Notes under the pieces: generated by a model | Database searches by the model: none | What the model saw: only the letters and a program-made list of their open reading frames with translations | Told to the model about the DNA's origin: nothing | NCBI GenBank assembly: GCA_003427395.1 | Contig: BFEA01000001.1 | Coordinates: 8,262,725-8,291,068, forward strand | DNA from: Chara braunii | Taxonomy: Eukaryota > Streptophyta > Charophyceae > Charales > Characeae | Direction of reading: 5' to 3' | DNA: 28,344 nucleotides | In this document: one piece after another, positions 18,984-28,344 of the stretch | Position numbering within the stretch: the first letter of the stretch is position 1 | Layout of the letters: each line of letters starts with the position of its first letter | Translations under genes and position numbers: made by a program

Positions 18984-19556
18984 TCAAAATGCCATTAATG
19001 AAGTGTGTCGTAAGAAATGGAAGAGTTGTGTTGTAGTTGGTGGAGAATGGTGAGAATAATGATACATATATTCTGTTATTGTAACTTCAGCGAGATTGTA
19101 GTGAGAGACAAAAAGGGAGAATGGTATTACAGTTGCACGAAAGGGATCTATAACAAAGAAATCGTCAAACATTAGTGCAATTACAGGGTTTGGAATGTTA
19201 CAATAATGTGCACAGCTATATGCAATTCGAAATCCTTCCAATACTTGTTGTAATGAAATAAGTGTGTTTGGTGGACGACCAACAGAAGGTGGGTAGTAGT
19301 TGCGAAGGACAGGGTCAAAAATATGTGTATCTGTTGATCGAGAAAATCGAATGTGTGTTTGTCCAACACTTGATGACGCGTCTATTTCACTGATGAAGTT
19401 CTTCGAGATAATTTGTTTCTGTTTGTTTGGAGAAACACAAAAAACAAATATTTGAATAAATAAATAACAAAAGTGAAATTTTATTTCGACGATTTTGAAT
19501 TGGGGTAAATCTTTTTTTAGGTCTGAATAAAAGGAAAGTATTAGTGTTATTTAATG
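18984..19556 (-). CDS. Unknown cargo ORF downstream of the Ulp1 region
   Basis: The - strand frame is open from about 19556 and ends at TGA 18984-18986. The convincing part begins around 19420 (IISKNFISEIDASSSVGQ). It continues HIFDPVLRNYYPPSVGRPP, LISLQQVLEGFRIAYSCAHY and VIALMFDDFFVIDPFRATV, and ends in a His-rich stretch. CCAAACAAACAG near 19415 could be a splice acceptor, so the upstream Phe-rich portion may be intron. A faint resemblance to the small paralogues exists (P-x-T, DD, T-x-I-x-F spacing). Family unknown. Confidence 0.5.
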
Positions 19557-19587
19557 TGTTTAGTTATTGATTTTAGAAATCTTAGTT

Positions 19588-19589
<2 letters not shown>

Positions 19590-19622
<33 letters not shown>
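19590..19622 (+). repeat. T33 homopolymer
   Basis: A pure T run inside the Helitron, directly after the stop of the Ulp1 fragment in the - direction. It may be a short tail-only insertion or an assembly artefact. Confidence 0.7.
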
Positions 19623-19623
<1 letters not shown>

Positions 19624-19650
19624 AAGTGGAAACAAAGTTATATAAGATAT

Positions 19651-20400
19651 TTATTGACAGTTGTACGGAGAAGAAATAAGAAATATAGTATGTGGGTGTG
19701 GAATTATGGATTTAAGTACTTTTGTAGTGAGTTCATCGTGTATGAATGATCGATAAAAGGGTGTGTTTAATTGGTCAAAGTCTGCTATGTGAGAGAAAGG
19801 TGGTGTTAAAAGCAAATGTCGTGTCATTGTTAATATAAAAATTTCACAGTCATTGAAATTGGTTTGTATGGGACCTCATATATTAATGCAAGGTATGTTT
19901 ATTATGGTAGAGAGGATATCTGAACAATGTTAAAACCAATAGTGCATATTTTGAAAAAAAAATTGTCTCAAGAATTTAGGCTATCGTAGAAAAAGATTAT
20001 ACGATTTTTAATGTCGATATAACCGAGTGCCCAATGATTACCATGCAAATGGAGAAGAATGAAAAAATGATCGTATGTTTCTAGTGTGCGTGATCGATAA
20101 CGTGAGTCTATTTGACGATTTTTAAATTTATAATTATTGTGTGCAATACCTGCATTATATATAAAATTGTTAGTTGTAAATACAGAAGGGAATGTTTCCA
20201 TTAATAAGTTCATTTACTCATCAATAGGTACATCTGAAAGTCATGATGTATGGTGTGTTGTGAAGATAGTTGTGCGTTATTTGAAGGTGGATTCCACAAT
20301 ATAATTGAGAGATGATAATCTATTGAAGGAAGTGTATTGATATTTGAATTAAAAGATTGTTGTAATGATATTGATGAAGGCATATGTTCTTGAGACTGAC
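19651..20400 (-). pseudogene. Ulp1/C48-type cysteine protease domain in the Helitron
   Basis: SUMO-protease-like fold, traced in two frames. The first, 20213-19968, gives NLLMETFPSVFTTNNFIYNA and then HGNHWALGYIDIKNRIIFFY with DSL: the catalytic His (20034-20036) and Asp. The second frame gives GPIQTNFNDCEIFIL with the catalytic Gln (19864-19866) and Cys (19846-19848), ending at TAA 19651. All four active-site residues survive, although the Gly after Cys is Glu. A TAA precedes Met at 20213. In the same frame upstream is a Ser/Gln-rich linker running towards the helicase end. The domain therefore looks like a C-terminal extension of the Rep-helicase protein, or its direct neighbour. Confidence 0.75.
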
Positions 20401-20485
20401 GATTGTTTGATAAAATATGTTTTTTTTTGTGATTTATGAGACTGAGGATGGTTTGATAAGATATGTTTGTTTTGTGATTTATGAG
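20391..20485 (-). repeat. Two tandem units of about 46 bp in the helicase-Ulp1 linker
   Basis: The unit contains TGAGACTGA, then GGTTTGATAA, then TTGTGATTTA on the + strand. It encodes a repeated Ser/His/Gln/Lys-rich linker on the - strand. Confidence 0.6.
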
Positions 20486-20597
20486 ATGTATGAGAAGGAA
20501 TATTATAAGGTTTGTTTTCGGTAGGGGTTGATAAGTAATTTAATCTACAATTATTTTGAGAAAGAATTCTTTTTGCTAAAATTTCGAGTTGTGTATG

Positions 20598-22548
20598 TTA
20601 TTTAACAATAGTATTAGAAGGTTTGAAGTATGAACAAATGTCTTTAGTAAGTGGTTTTATAGTAAAAATAACAGATTTATTTAAAACACGACAAACTCTA
20701 ATAAAACTTTGTTGTTGAACGTTATGTTTAGTTTTTTTCCCTTGAGAACATGTTTTCCATTCAGCGACTATTAAAAAATTTGATGTTTCACCTTGGATTT
20801 TATAAATAGTATAAGATATTGCGAAAATAAAAAGAAAATGTAGAGGACGAAGAGTACAAGTTCTTTGAGGCATATTTCGTGAAGTAGGAAGTTCAATTGT
20901 AATAGATTTTTGAGATCGTTGTCTGAAAAGAGGATAAATGTCTTTTGGTAAATAATTAGAAATAAAAGCTGTGAGCTGTTCAAATGAAGATCGATTTGGA
21001 ACATGAACAGAAACTTAATCAGATGCAGAACTTGGAATTAACACATATATATTAGCATTTTTATTATGGAAGATAGAAAATTGTAATGAGTGAAGATTTC
21101 TGGATGTTTCATTTGCAATTCCTCGGCGAGCATCGTCATTTTATACGATAATGATTGACATATCTGATAAAAGATCAAGAACAGGTGCGAATCTACCTAA
21201 TTTGTTATCTGGCAATGACATTATATGTGCAATGTCATGATTATTTTTTTTTTGTAATGCATTTTTAAAATCAGTGATAATACGAATAGGGTAATGATGA
21301 TTTTGTAATTGTTCACACAATGTGTGTGTATAAGTATAAGGTTGATGCAATTGTCATTGTCAGGTGAAACAAATAAAAAATGACAATTTCGTTTAAGACT
21401 CATCGATTGTATTAACAAATCGTGTTTTGTTTTGTTAATGAATCTACTGTTAATTATGTTGATAAATTCGTCAGCCAAAATTCCCAATCAAGCATTTTTG
21501 CAATATATACTCCATTTAGGATCTGTTTTAAATCATATTGAATCTATTAATATTATGATGGTGGAAAATAATCTCCATAATTTGAATGTTTCGTGATCCA
21601 AAGATGTATATGTAAGGTTTACAGATGGTTCATGAAACATTGGTATACCTTTTACAAGTGGCATTTGAAAGATATCACGAGATGCAAGTATATGAATTCC
21701 TCCGAAAGAAATATCTAGTTTTTGTGCGTCACGTAATGCAATATCTAAAGGAACAAAATCGTTTTTGCTCATCATGCTAAATTCGTCAATAAAAGATATA
21801 GCTAATTCAGATGAAAATCCAGGTATGCCTTTTAGTTCTGTTTTTCGACGATCGCAATGACGATCTTCTTGAAGATAATGCATTCTTATCCAACTGTGAA
21901 ACATTGTACCTGAGATTCCTACTGCTGTTTTTCCTGTCATTGCAGTTTTTGCGGTGTTTTTTTAGTGTGGTCATTTATCAGCGAACAAATTTGAATAGCA
22001 GAAATGATCTGAGATTTACTAGTCTCACCTTCACATTTAAGAAACATGAAAAGTTGTTGATTTTTTATAGTTTCTGATATATTTTTTAGTGGGATTGATT
22101 CTTCTGTATTTTCATCTGATATTTGTGATAACCATGTATTTAATAATCCTTCAGCGAGTAAAACGAAAGCAAGATGTTGTTTTTCGTTTACTGAGAAGTG
22201 TTGAGAAATTTCAAATATTGCAGAAAAATGAGATATAGAAGAGTTTGATGGTTTAGAATTTGGTATTTGAAGTGCATATGTAATTAATTGCATACGAGTT
22301 GGTAAATGTATAGTATTCCAATATGAAATCGAGTTTGGTATTTCGCATGTATTAAATGGTTTTGTTTTTTTCCAGGATAAAACTATATTAACATTTGGTA
22401 TTTTTTGTTCTGTGTAAGTCTGTATTAAAAATAAAGTGAAATTATGTAATGTATTATATGTTTTTAATGTTCGATTGATAAATGGTGTCATTAATTTTGT
22501 AATCTGATATGAATCATTTTGTTCTTCTATTGATTCAGAATTAATCAT
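20598..22548 (-). pseudogene. Pif1-type helicase region of the Helitron
   Basis: SF1 helicase that would unwind DNA during rolling-circle transposition. Three frames form one trace. 22548-21937 ends with the Walker A region LFMFLKCEGETSKSQIISAI, where the usual GGTGKS is degenerate. 21940-21533 carries motif Ia (TGKTAVGISGTMFHSW), Walker B (FIDEFSMMS) and motif III (FGGIHILASRDIFQM). The 21350-21141 frame contains LGRFAPVLDLLSDMS, the usual low-complexity pre-motif region. 20873-20598 has the final motif FAISYTIYKIQGETS, matching the Pif1 pattern A-x-T-x-x-K-x-Q-G-x-T. Shifts and TAA codons separate the parts. Confidence 0.85.
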
Positions 22549-23038
22549 TGGAATATAAGATTCAACATTTTGATTTTCTTCATCTGATGTATTATGTGAA
22601 ATATTATCATTTAATGCAGTGAAAAAAAAAGAATCATCAACTGTTGACGGTTGTGAAGAAGAATCAGATTCTTCGTTGTTACTTTCATGTTCTGTATCTG
22701 ATTTAGTCTGTTTTTTTATATTTCATTCGCACGTTCACGAGCAATGTGGTAATCTTGCATTTGTATTTGTAAATATATGTTGCGAACAATATATGTATAT
22801 TTTCGTAAAAAGAAGTGAATTCATCGTACCAATTTTCATTATGATTTATTTAATCCCATAATTTGCGAAACAGTTTGAATAATATAAGAGATATTAGAGA
22901 ATGCCGTATTTTATTTTTTATTTTTGTGCAAGTTTCTAAATAAGGAATATGCATAAAATAAAGAATTACATGTATACATGAATATTTGTATTTATTTAAA
23001 CATTTGTGTTTGTACAATGGATGATCAGGTCATAAATT
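22549..23038 (-). pseudogene. Rep-helicase linker of the Helitron
   Basis: The - strand trace first gives SLISLILFKLFRKLWD and INHNENWYDEFTSFYEN, matching the LFKPWR-type segment that follows Rep in Helitrons. DYHIARERANE comes next, and then an acidic stretch (TEHESNNEESDSSSQPS) that runs directly into the helicase frame. Stops and at least two shifts are present. Confidence 0.7.
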
Positions 23039-24936
23039 TTATTTAGTTTCTGATGTGGAAGATTTGTTGGATCGATAAAATTGCATGACATACTCATATA
23101 AAAATAAGTTTGTGAGTGTTTTTGGTCGATAGATATAATCGTCGAGTGGATCATAAACAATATATATTTTATATATTTTTTGTAAGGAACAAATAATTTC
23201 TTTGTCATTTAGTAATTGTTGTAACGTATAATATGAATGAATTGTTTTATATGTATGACTTTGATAAGAACAAGATTGTCTTAATAGATATAATGCACAA
23301 AGTGAACCCGCGATTTCTTGTTTATTAGTCATACTAAAAAGTTGAGATGATAATCGGAGACGAGTTTTTGTTTCAGCTGAAAGCGGTTTTTCTTGTTCGA
23401 TAATTTTTTCTTTGCGTTGTCGTGCATCAAAACAAGCTAAGCGAAGAACGATCTTACAATAAACTTTAGGTTGATTTTTCGTTGCGTAGTTACAACAGTA
23501 AAATATTCGTTTTGCTGCTTCGACACCACCAAAAAGAGGTTGAGTATCATGATTATATTTATAAGCTGATAAAATTACATTGTTATGAGCATTAATGTAT
23601 TCATCTCCATGTGCACGTGCTAATTCAATTCATGTTTCGTGTACTGCAGTTTCTTCACAATGTTCACGTGAGAAAAGGTATCGACATATTTCTTCATTTT
23701 TATTCATGCGTGTTCTTTTAAAACATGATTTAGTATGTGTCCAATGTTGTGTTTGAACTAAATTAAGAAGTGCACGTAGTGATGAAGAAAAATAAGCATA
23801 ATGTGGGGACATTGCTAACAGAGTTTGACTTGTAGGATGTGTGTGGAATATATCATCAATCATACGAATACATTTGACTCTTGGAATATTAAAAGTAGAT
23901 AACTCGTTGTATTCAAGTGATGGTTTGGATTCTAATATTTGTTGACGAAGTGTATGTTGCGAACTGAAAAGAGTATATCAATGTGTACATTTTAAACTTG
24001 CATGTTCGTGTTGTAATTTACATTGTTTTTTTTTTTAAATGGTGAACAACGCGCTGATGAAGAAATTGGATATGGTATATAACAGGGCGGTGACATTCTG
24101 AACAAGAGAGTAATGAAATGTTTTGAGTTCCACGTGTAGTCATAATGCTATTTGCATATTGTATTACTAGTTTAATAAATTAAATATTAGAAGTTTATAA
24201 TTTGTTAAATTCAAGAGTTGTTAACGGTGTATTTTCAAACCAAACAAATGCATGTAGATATAGTGTTTCTCGTTCTTGTGTTTCTACAATTTCAAAACTT
24301 GCTTTAACATTACCAAATAAATCTCCTTTGGGTTTGCTTTTATGTGTATTAGGATCAAAACCAAGAATATCATGTAAAAAGACGTGTTCATGCAATATTA
24401 TCTACCATTGATAATTATTTTAGTTGTTCTGTGGTTACATGAGAATTCGTTACAAAAATATTGCAAAATTAATGAATATCAAGAAGACCGACATATGATG
24501 CAAAAATATATGTTGTATTTGTATTTGGTGTTAATGTAATAAAGAGATTTGGTTGACTGAAGAGATCGCAAGTTGAGAATGTTTCTTGACGTCGCATATG
24601 CCGTTCAGTGTTGCTTCCCCAAACATGTACAGAAGCACAATCGACCTGTTGAAGTAATCATTTTACGGCTAGATTATCATTGGATACAGTATGACCACAA
24701 CGACGTCGTCCATCATTTTATAGGCCAACGTTTAACATTTCAGTTGTAATTTCAGCAAGGGGTTGATGTAGTTGCGGTTGTTTTTTACAAGTTGTATTTG
24801 ACGATTTATATCCACGGTTGAGAGAAAAACGATCGAAATTTACCAATATATAGTATGAATCTTGTGCAAATTGTCGTGTTTTGCACATAAATGTTGTGAA
24901 ACTTGAATTCGTTTTTTCGGTTCTCCTGAATGTCAT
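23039..24936 (-). pseudogene. Rep (HUH/Y2 nuclease) region of the Helitron
   Basis: The nicking-joining nuclease. After LFPYGR the frame passes VWGSNTERHMRRQE and FSQPNLFITLTPNTNTTY, as in Helitron_like_N proteins. The HUH position reads ETLYLHAFVWF (24252-24260), so the first His is Tyr here. The two catalytic tyrosines are intact in FYCCNYATKNQ (codons at 23498-23500 and 23486-23488). THTKSCFKRTR, ICRYLFSR, INAHNNVILSAYKYNHD and SLCALYLL follow the family order. In-frame TGAs at 23630-23632 and near 23975 replace expected Trp. TAAs lie near 24195. A T11 run at 24026-24036 shifts the frame. Confidence 0.85.
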
Positions 24937-25718
24937 CGACCGTATGGAAATAAATGTAGAAACATTTTTGTTTCTAAGTGAGAGTGAAACATATTTGCAA
25001 ATTTTGATGATGTATGGATTGCAAAAGTAGGTTCATGATCATTTGTTTTTGATAATTGTTCAACAATTGAGTTTCTAATATTATTGTCCATTGGTGCAGT
25101 TTCATGTGAAAAAAAGATTGATTTTTCGATATATGTGTTTTCGTTGCGAATTTCTTGAGGTGCATTTAAACCATCTTGTTCATTGTATAATTCAGTAGCA
25201 TAAGTACTATCAAATAAAAAATCTTTAATTATGTTATCTGGAATATACATAGGATCATTAATAGGAATAGTATCAAGTTCTGTTTTATCAAATTTTACAT
25301 GAGAATAGAAATCATTATTCTTAATATAAAACATGAGTAAGTTTTCAACAATCGAATGTCGTATACGATGAAGTTTTTTTATTCGTGTAAGTTGCATATC
25401 ATTGAAAGGACCTGCTAAAATTATTCGGTAAAGTGTATCTTTTGTTATTGATTTAGGTAGTAAAGTTGCAGTTGGGCCTGAAATTGCCTTGAATACAAGC
25501 AAATAAGAGCGTATTGAACGATGCATTTCTCCGCGCATGATTCTTTTTTGTGCAAGTATATTTGTTAAGCTTGTCATTAATAATTCAGGCCAAGTAGCTT
25601 GTTGTAAAGATGGTGGTAATCTACCAACAAAAAAATGATTTGCAATTGCAAATTTTGGTAACTGTATTTGTCGACGTGGACTAAATAATGCATTGTTACA
25701 TTCTTTGCATATATTCAT
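24933..25718 (-). pseudogene. Helitron N-terminal DUF6570-like domain
   Basis: A long intact frame of 261 codons beginning at ATG 25718, only 60 bases inside the element end. It opens with a CxxC pair (MNICKECNNALF), then QLPKFAIANHFFVGRLPPSL and WPELLMTSLTNILAQKR. This is the layout of the conserved region that precedes Rep in many Helitron proteins (ALANGLWIG-type motif). It ends at LFPYGR, where the stop at 24933 and a frameshift lead into the Rep part. The ATG is probably the true start of the transposase. Confidence 0.8.
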
Positions 25719-25778
25719 TGTTATATTTCATTTGTTATAATGTTGATACCCTTTTTAGATAGAATATTTTTTTTTTGA

Positions 25779-26022
25779 TCTGGGAATCGCGGCTCGGCTC
25801 CAATATAAGCGTTACTTAGTCGTTGACTTGGGTCGTGACGAATACGTTAAATTGGAAGTCCTATGTGCCGAAACACCATGGTGCCCAGCGTGTCCAAAAC
25901 ATTTTCACTCCAAAGAGAATGAGAAATGTGTTTCACAGAAAAAGTCTTATGCCAATGCTGTTAAGATCACGGGGGAAGGGCGGAGCGAAGAAAATAGGAA
26001 GAAGGAAGGAGGGGAGAAATAA
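25779..26022 (+). pseudogene. LINE ORF1-like gene, 3' part with zinc knuckle
   Basis: The continuation of the frame broken at 14677. It includes LGIAARLQYKRYLVVDL, EYVKLEVLCAETP and a CCHC-type knuckle, WCPACPKHFHSKENEKC. A Lys/Glu-rich tail follows to TAA 26020-26022. A V-x-V-E-V type strand followed by a knuckle is the usual end of plant LINE ORF1 proteins. Just beyond it, at 26035, an inverted gypsy LTR fragment begins. A gag-like protein of another retroelement is the main alternative. Confidence 0.6.
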
Positions 26023-26034
26023 GAGTGTGACGAT

Positions 26035-26222
26035 CAACCTCACGCCTGACACAACTTCCTGATCGGAGTGGGTAGCGAGTCCGAAAGTAGCGAGAAAGAT
26101 GATGTGCCAAGGATTTTAGGAAAAACAGGGAGGCGGAGTCCCAGGTCGGAACTAGGATCTCCAGTGTCAGTGTTTTTGGGACAAGGACGCACAAAGGCCT
26201 GGGCAAAAGAGAGGGTTTTCCG
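26035..26222 (-). repeat. Inverted fragment of the gypsy LTR (3' end)
   Basis: The reverse complement matches about 895-1058 of the 5' LTR. Shared stretches include GACCTGGGACTCC, TCCTTGGCACA, ACTCCGATCAGGA and GCGTGAGGTTG. Similarity stops after the last one, then reads ATCGTCACA into the neighbouring ORF. The remaining 2.2 kb of the LTR is absent. Confidence 0.75.
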
Positions 26223-26796
26223 AACTTTCGACGCAGCCACCCGTTAGCCCTTGCGCAGCCTCGACAGTCGGTACATGCGATGGCAGTCGAAAGCAGATAT
26301 CAAATTTCAATACTATGGGCTCGTGTTGCTAGGGCCATTCCTACCTATGCAGATCGATGGTTGCGGGTCCGACCAAAAAGAGTTATGCGAGCGCATGTAC
26401 GCATGACGGGCCACATTGTCGGCGAGTCGTAGCACATGCACAAGTTCGAATAAGTTCCCCTTATCAGATTGTAAACAGAACAACCAATTTTCCTCTTTCT
26501 CATTCATTTTAACAACCCGATCTCAGATAAGCATCCATGCCCTCCAACCATAATAAATAAACGGACGTAAAAGAAAGACGATCAAGACCACAATCACCAT
26601 ATCCAACATCAGTTGTAAGGAAAGAAAGGTGAGAGGTACTCCGAAGACAGGAGACAATTTATTCAGTCATATATCAATCTGTAATTACAAAAATGGGAAC
26701 GACGAAAACTCGCCGTTCCAATTCAAAAACTCCGGGACGGATAGAAGAGAAGGTATGATACACCCCAACGTCCCACTCTCTGTCTCTGTCTCTGTC

Positions 26797-26828
<32 letters not shown>

Positions 26829-26905
26829 CCCCCACCAACCCCTTTCTTAGTCCGGTGCAGGCATTCTGTCGCCTTCCACGTACCAGCAACTCAAAGTCGT
26901 CACCC
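26223..26905. repeat. No gene recognised; CT/CTGT microsatellite at 26775-26828
   Basis: I see no coding motif. The only clear structure is a CTCTGT/CTGT/CT simple repeat. Purine-rich AGAAGAGAAGG lies at 26743-26753. It could be an old polypurine tract, but no internal retroelement sequence supports this. Confidence 0.6.
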
Positions 26906-27941
26906 TGTGACGAACCATTTTTTGTAATCACACGACTTTCTACGCGAAGCTGCCTTGGGGACACAGGAGCGGTCGGATGGGTGAGCCGCGGAGAGATGGG
27001 TCGGTTGGGCAAGCTGCATGGGTACCCTCGTTTTTTTTTTGTTTTCTGGGGAAATCTGTCGAGTCGGTGTCGGGAAAGTCCCGCGCTCACGATTGGGTAA
27101 ACTGCGCCTTAACGAGAGCGATGGACAACCGTTGTCATGACTTCTTTCTTGTTCTGCTATGAGCACTAGAAATTTTTAGCGCGATCATCGCGCGGGAATG
27201 CCGTTTTTGTTTTTAATTTTTAACTGACGTCGAGCCCCCATGGGCTCGCGAAACTGTTTTGGGGTTTTTTAGAATTTCTTTTTGCAATTAAGACTTGGAC
27301 TAGAAATTTAGGTACTCTGAATTTTGTTGCACCGCGCCTCTCACTCGCGCACATCTTGCTGAGTTAGGAACTGGGCTATGACTGGATCGCGCCCTTAATC
27401 TTGTGTAACTGACGCTTTTGGCGGGCGCGATTGTAACTGTATCTTTCTTCTTTCTTGATTTCCTCGTGTTTGCCCGCCTTCTTCTTTTTCTTCTTTATCT
27501 TGCATGCTTAATACTCTGTTCTAATTGGCCTGAATGCCTGTACGACCGGATCGATGCGTGGAGTGCGGCTACGACCTCCACACTGCATCCTGGCCATGCA
27601 GACGTAGGCACGTCCTCACTTCTCCTTCTCACCACTTGGGCTTAATCCCGTGTCTTTCGCGCAAGCATGCATGACATAAATTTTGCAAGCGCAATTAGTT
27701 TGCTCTCTATGACCTTCGGAGTAAGCGCGATCAGTGAGGGTTGGCTGACGAGTCAGCTTGAGAGGTGAGTCGACGAGAGAGTTGGACGATCAGACGAGCT
27801 GGTGTCGGGTATGCGGGGTTGACATGCGGGTCGCGATGGACTGTGGCGCACCGGCGAATCTGGCTTGCATGCTCGAACCAAGTAGGGTAACAACTCTGTG
27901 TTGATGCGCGGTGACGGACTGCCCGCATCGGGGAGTGTAGA

Positions 27942-27982
<41 letters not shown>

Positions 27983-28344
27983 ACCTACGTGAGGGATGAG
28001 GTCTCTTCTTCCAATTATCTACATAATTTTGATTTTTACTTTGACCGATCTTGTTGCGGCCCTCTCGGACTTTTCTTATAAATCGTTTCGGGTTTTCTTT
28101 GTCGTTTTTTGCCTCATGCATATGCATGAAATGGATGCGAACCCTTTTCGAGTGATATTTTCGGATTCTTTTGTCTTGTTCTGTGATGTCAGCTTCAAAT
28201 TTCATCACTTTCTAGTATCCATCTGCGTCGTGTAGTAATCCCGAGTCTGATTGAAGACACTCGCCATGAATGTTTGGGTCTAATCGTTAGCCTTTGATCG
28301 TCATCATATCACTGAGAATGCTTTGATGCCAGGGCAGTTGCGCC
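26906..28344 (+). repeat. Diverged LTR of the same gypsy family (runs off window)
   Basis: It begins TGTGACGAACCA like the 3' LTR at 9430. It follows the same order: ATCGCGCGGGAAT (27187), TCGAGCCCC-GGGCTC (27230), GCGCC-TTAATC and GATTGTAACTGTATC (27386-27442), GATCGATGCGTGGA, CATGCAGACGTAGGCAC (27594) and GACGGACTG-CCGCATCGG (27912). Divergence is much greater than between the two LTRs of the first element, so it is a separate lineage or an older insertion. A GA microsatellite at 27944-27981 replaces the shorter GA-rich stretch of the first LTR. Confidence 0.75.

Larger units (their letters stand above)
14678..25778 (-). mobile_element. Helitron-type rolling-circle transposon, 11.1 kb, AT-rich
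   Basis: Read on the - strand, the element starts with TC (TCAAAAAAAAATATTC) at 25778 and ends with CTAG at 14678. Just before the end is a GC hairpin (CCGCG-GAACG-CGCGG). The flanks are A and T, the canonical Helitron target, with no target duplication. Excising 14678-25778 restores a continuous open frame across the site, which fixes both ends to the base. The element encodes Rep and Pif1-type helicase regions. It is strikingly AT-rich by eye compared with both flanks. Stops and shifts suggest it is no longer active. Confidence 0.9.

Noticed and set aside
19651-24300. Alternative genetic code with TGA as Trp in the AT-rich region
   Set aside because: TGG is also used for Trp, TAA appears at Gln/Glu positions and frameshifts are present, so decay is the simpler reading.

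Overview
The window is a eukaryotic repeat landscape. I found no bacterial-type operon, rRNA, tRNA or CRISPR array. A plant-lineage (streptophyte) host is the best guess. The primer-binding site of the first retroelement differs by one base from the plant initiator-tRNA-Met site, the LINE has a plant-type zf-RVT tail, and G-box cores (CACGTG) are frequent. The species cannot be named from the sequence.

Layout. (1) 1-11842: a decayed Ty3/gypsy LTR retrotransposon on the + strand. It has the 3' part of the 5' LTR (1-1058), PBS, gag, protease, RT, RNase H, a PHD-like zinc finger, integrase, an extra acidic ORF and a long 3' LTR (from about 9430). The 3' LTR runs into a 639-base N gap (11843-12481). 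(2) 12482-14318: the 3' end of a plant-type LINE on the - strand, with a poly(A) tail. (3) 14466-14677 and 25779-26022: two halves of one + strand open frame that ends in a zinc knuckle and looks like LINE ORF1. (4) 14678-25778: an 11.1-kb AT-rich Helitron-type element on the - strand that splits this frame. It starts with TC and ends in a GC hairpin plus CTAG, at an A^T target, and removing it rejoins the frame exactly. (5) 26035-26222: an inverted fragment of the gypsy LTR. (6) 26906-28344: a diverged + strand LTR of the same family, running off the window.

The Helitron reads, in its own direction, N-terminal DUF6570-like region, Rep, acidic linker, Pif1-type helicase, then a Ulp1/C48 cysteine-protease domain. 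About 5 kb of 3' cargo follows. It holds unknown ORFs, including a pair of clearly paralogous small proteins, and a tandem duplication into which a MITE-like element has inserted.

Most coding regions are broken by stops and frameshifts. Nearly all stops are of the kind made by C-to-T or G-to-A change, which fits methylated, silenced repeats. The main points of interest are the Ulp1 domain and paralogous cargo of the Helitron, and the PHD-like finger between RNase H and integrase of the gypsy element.
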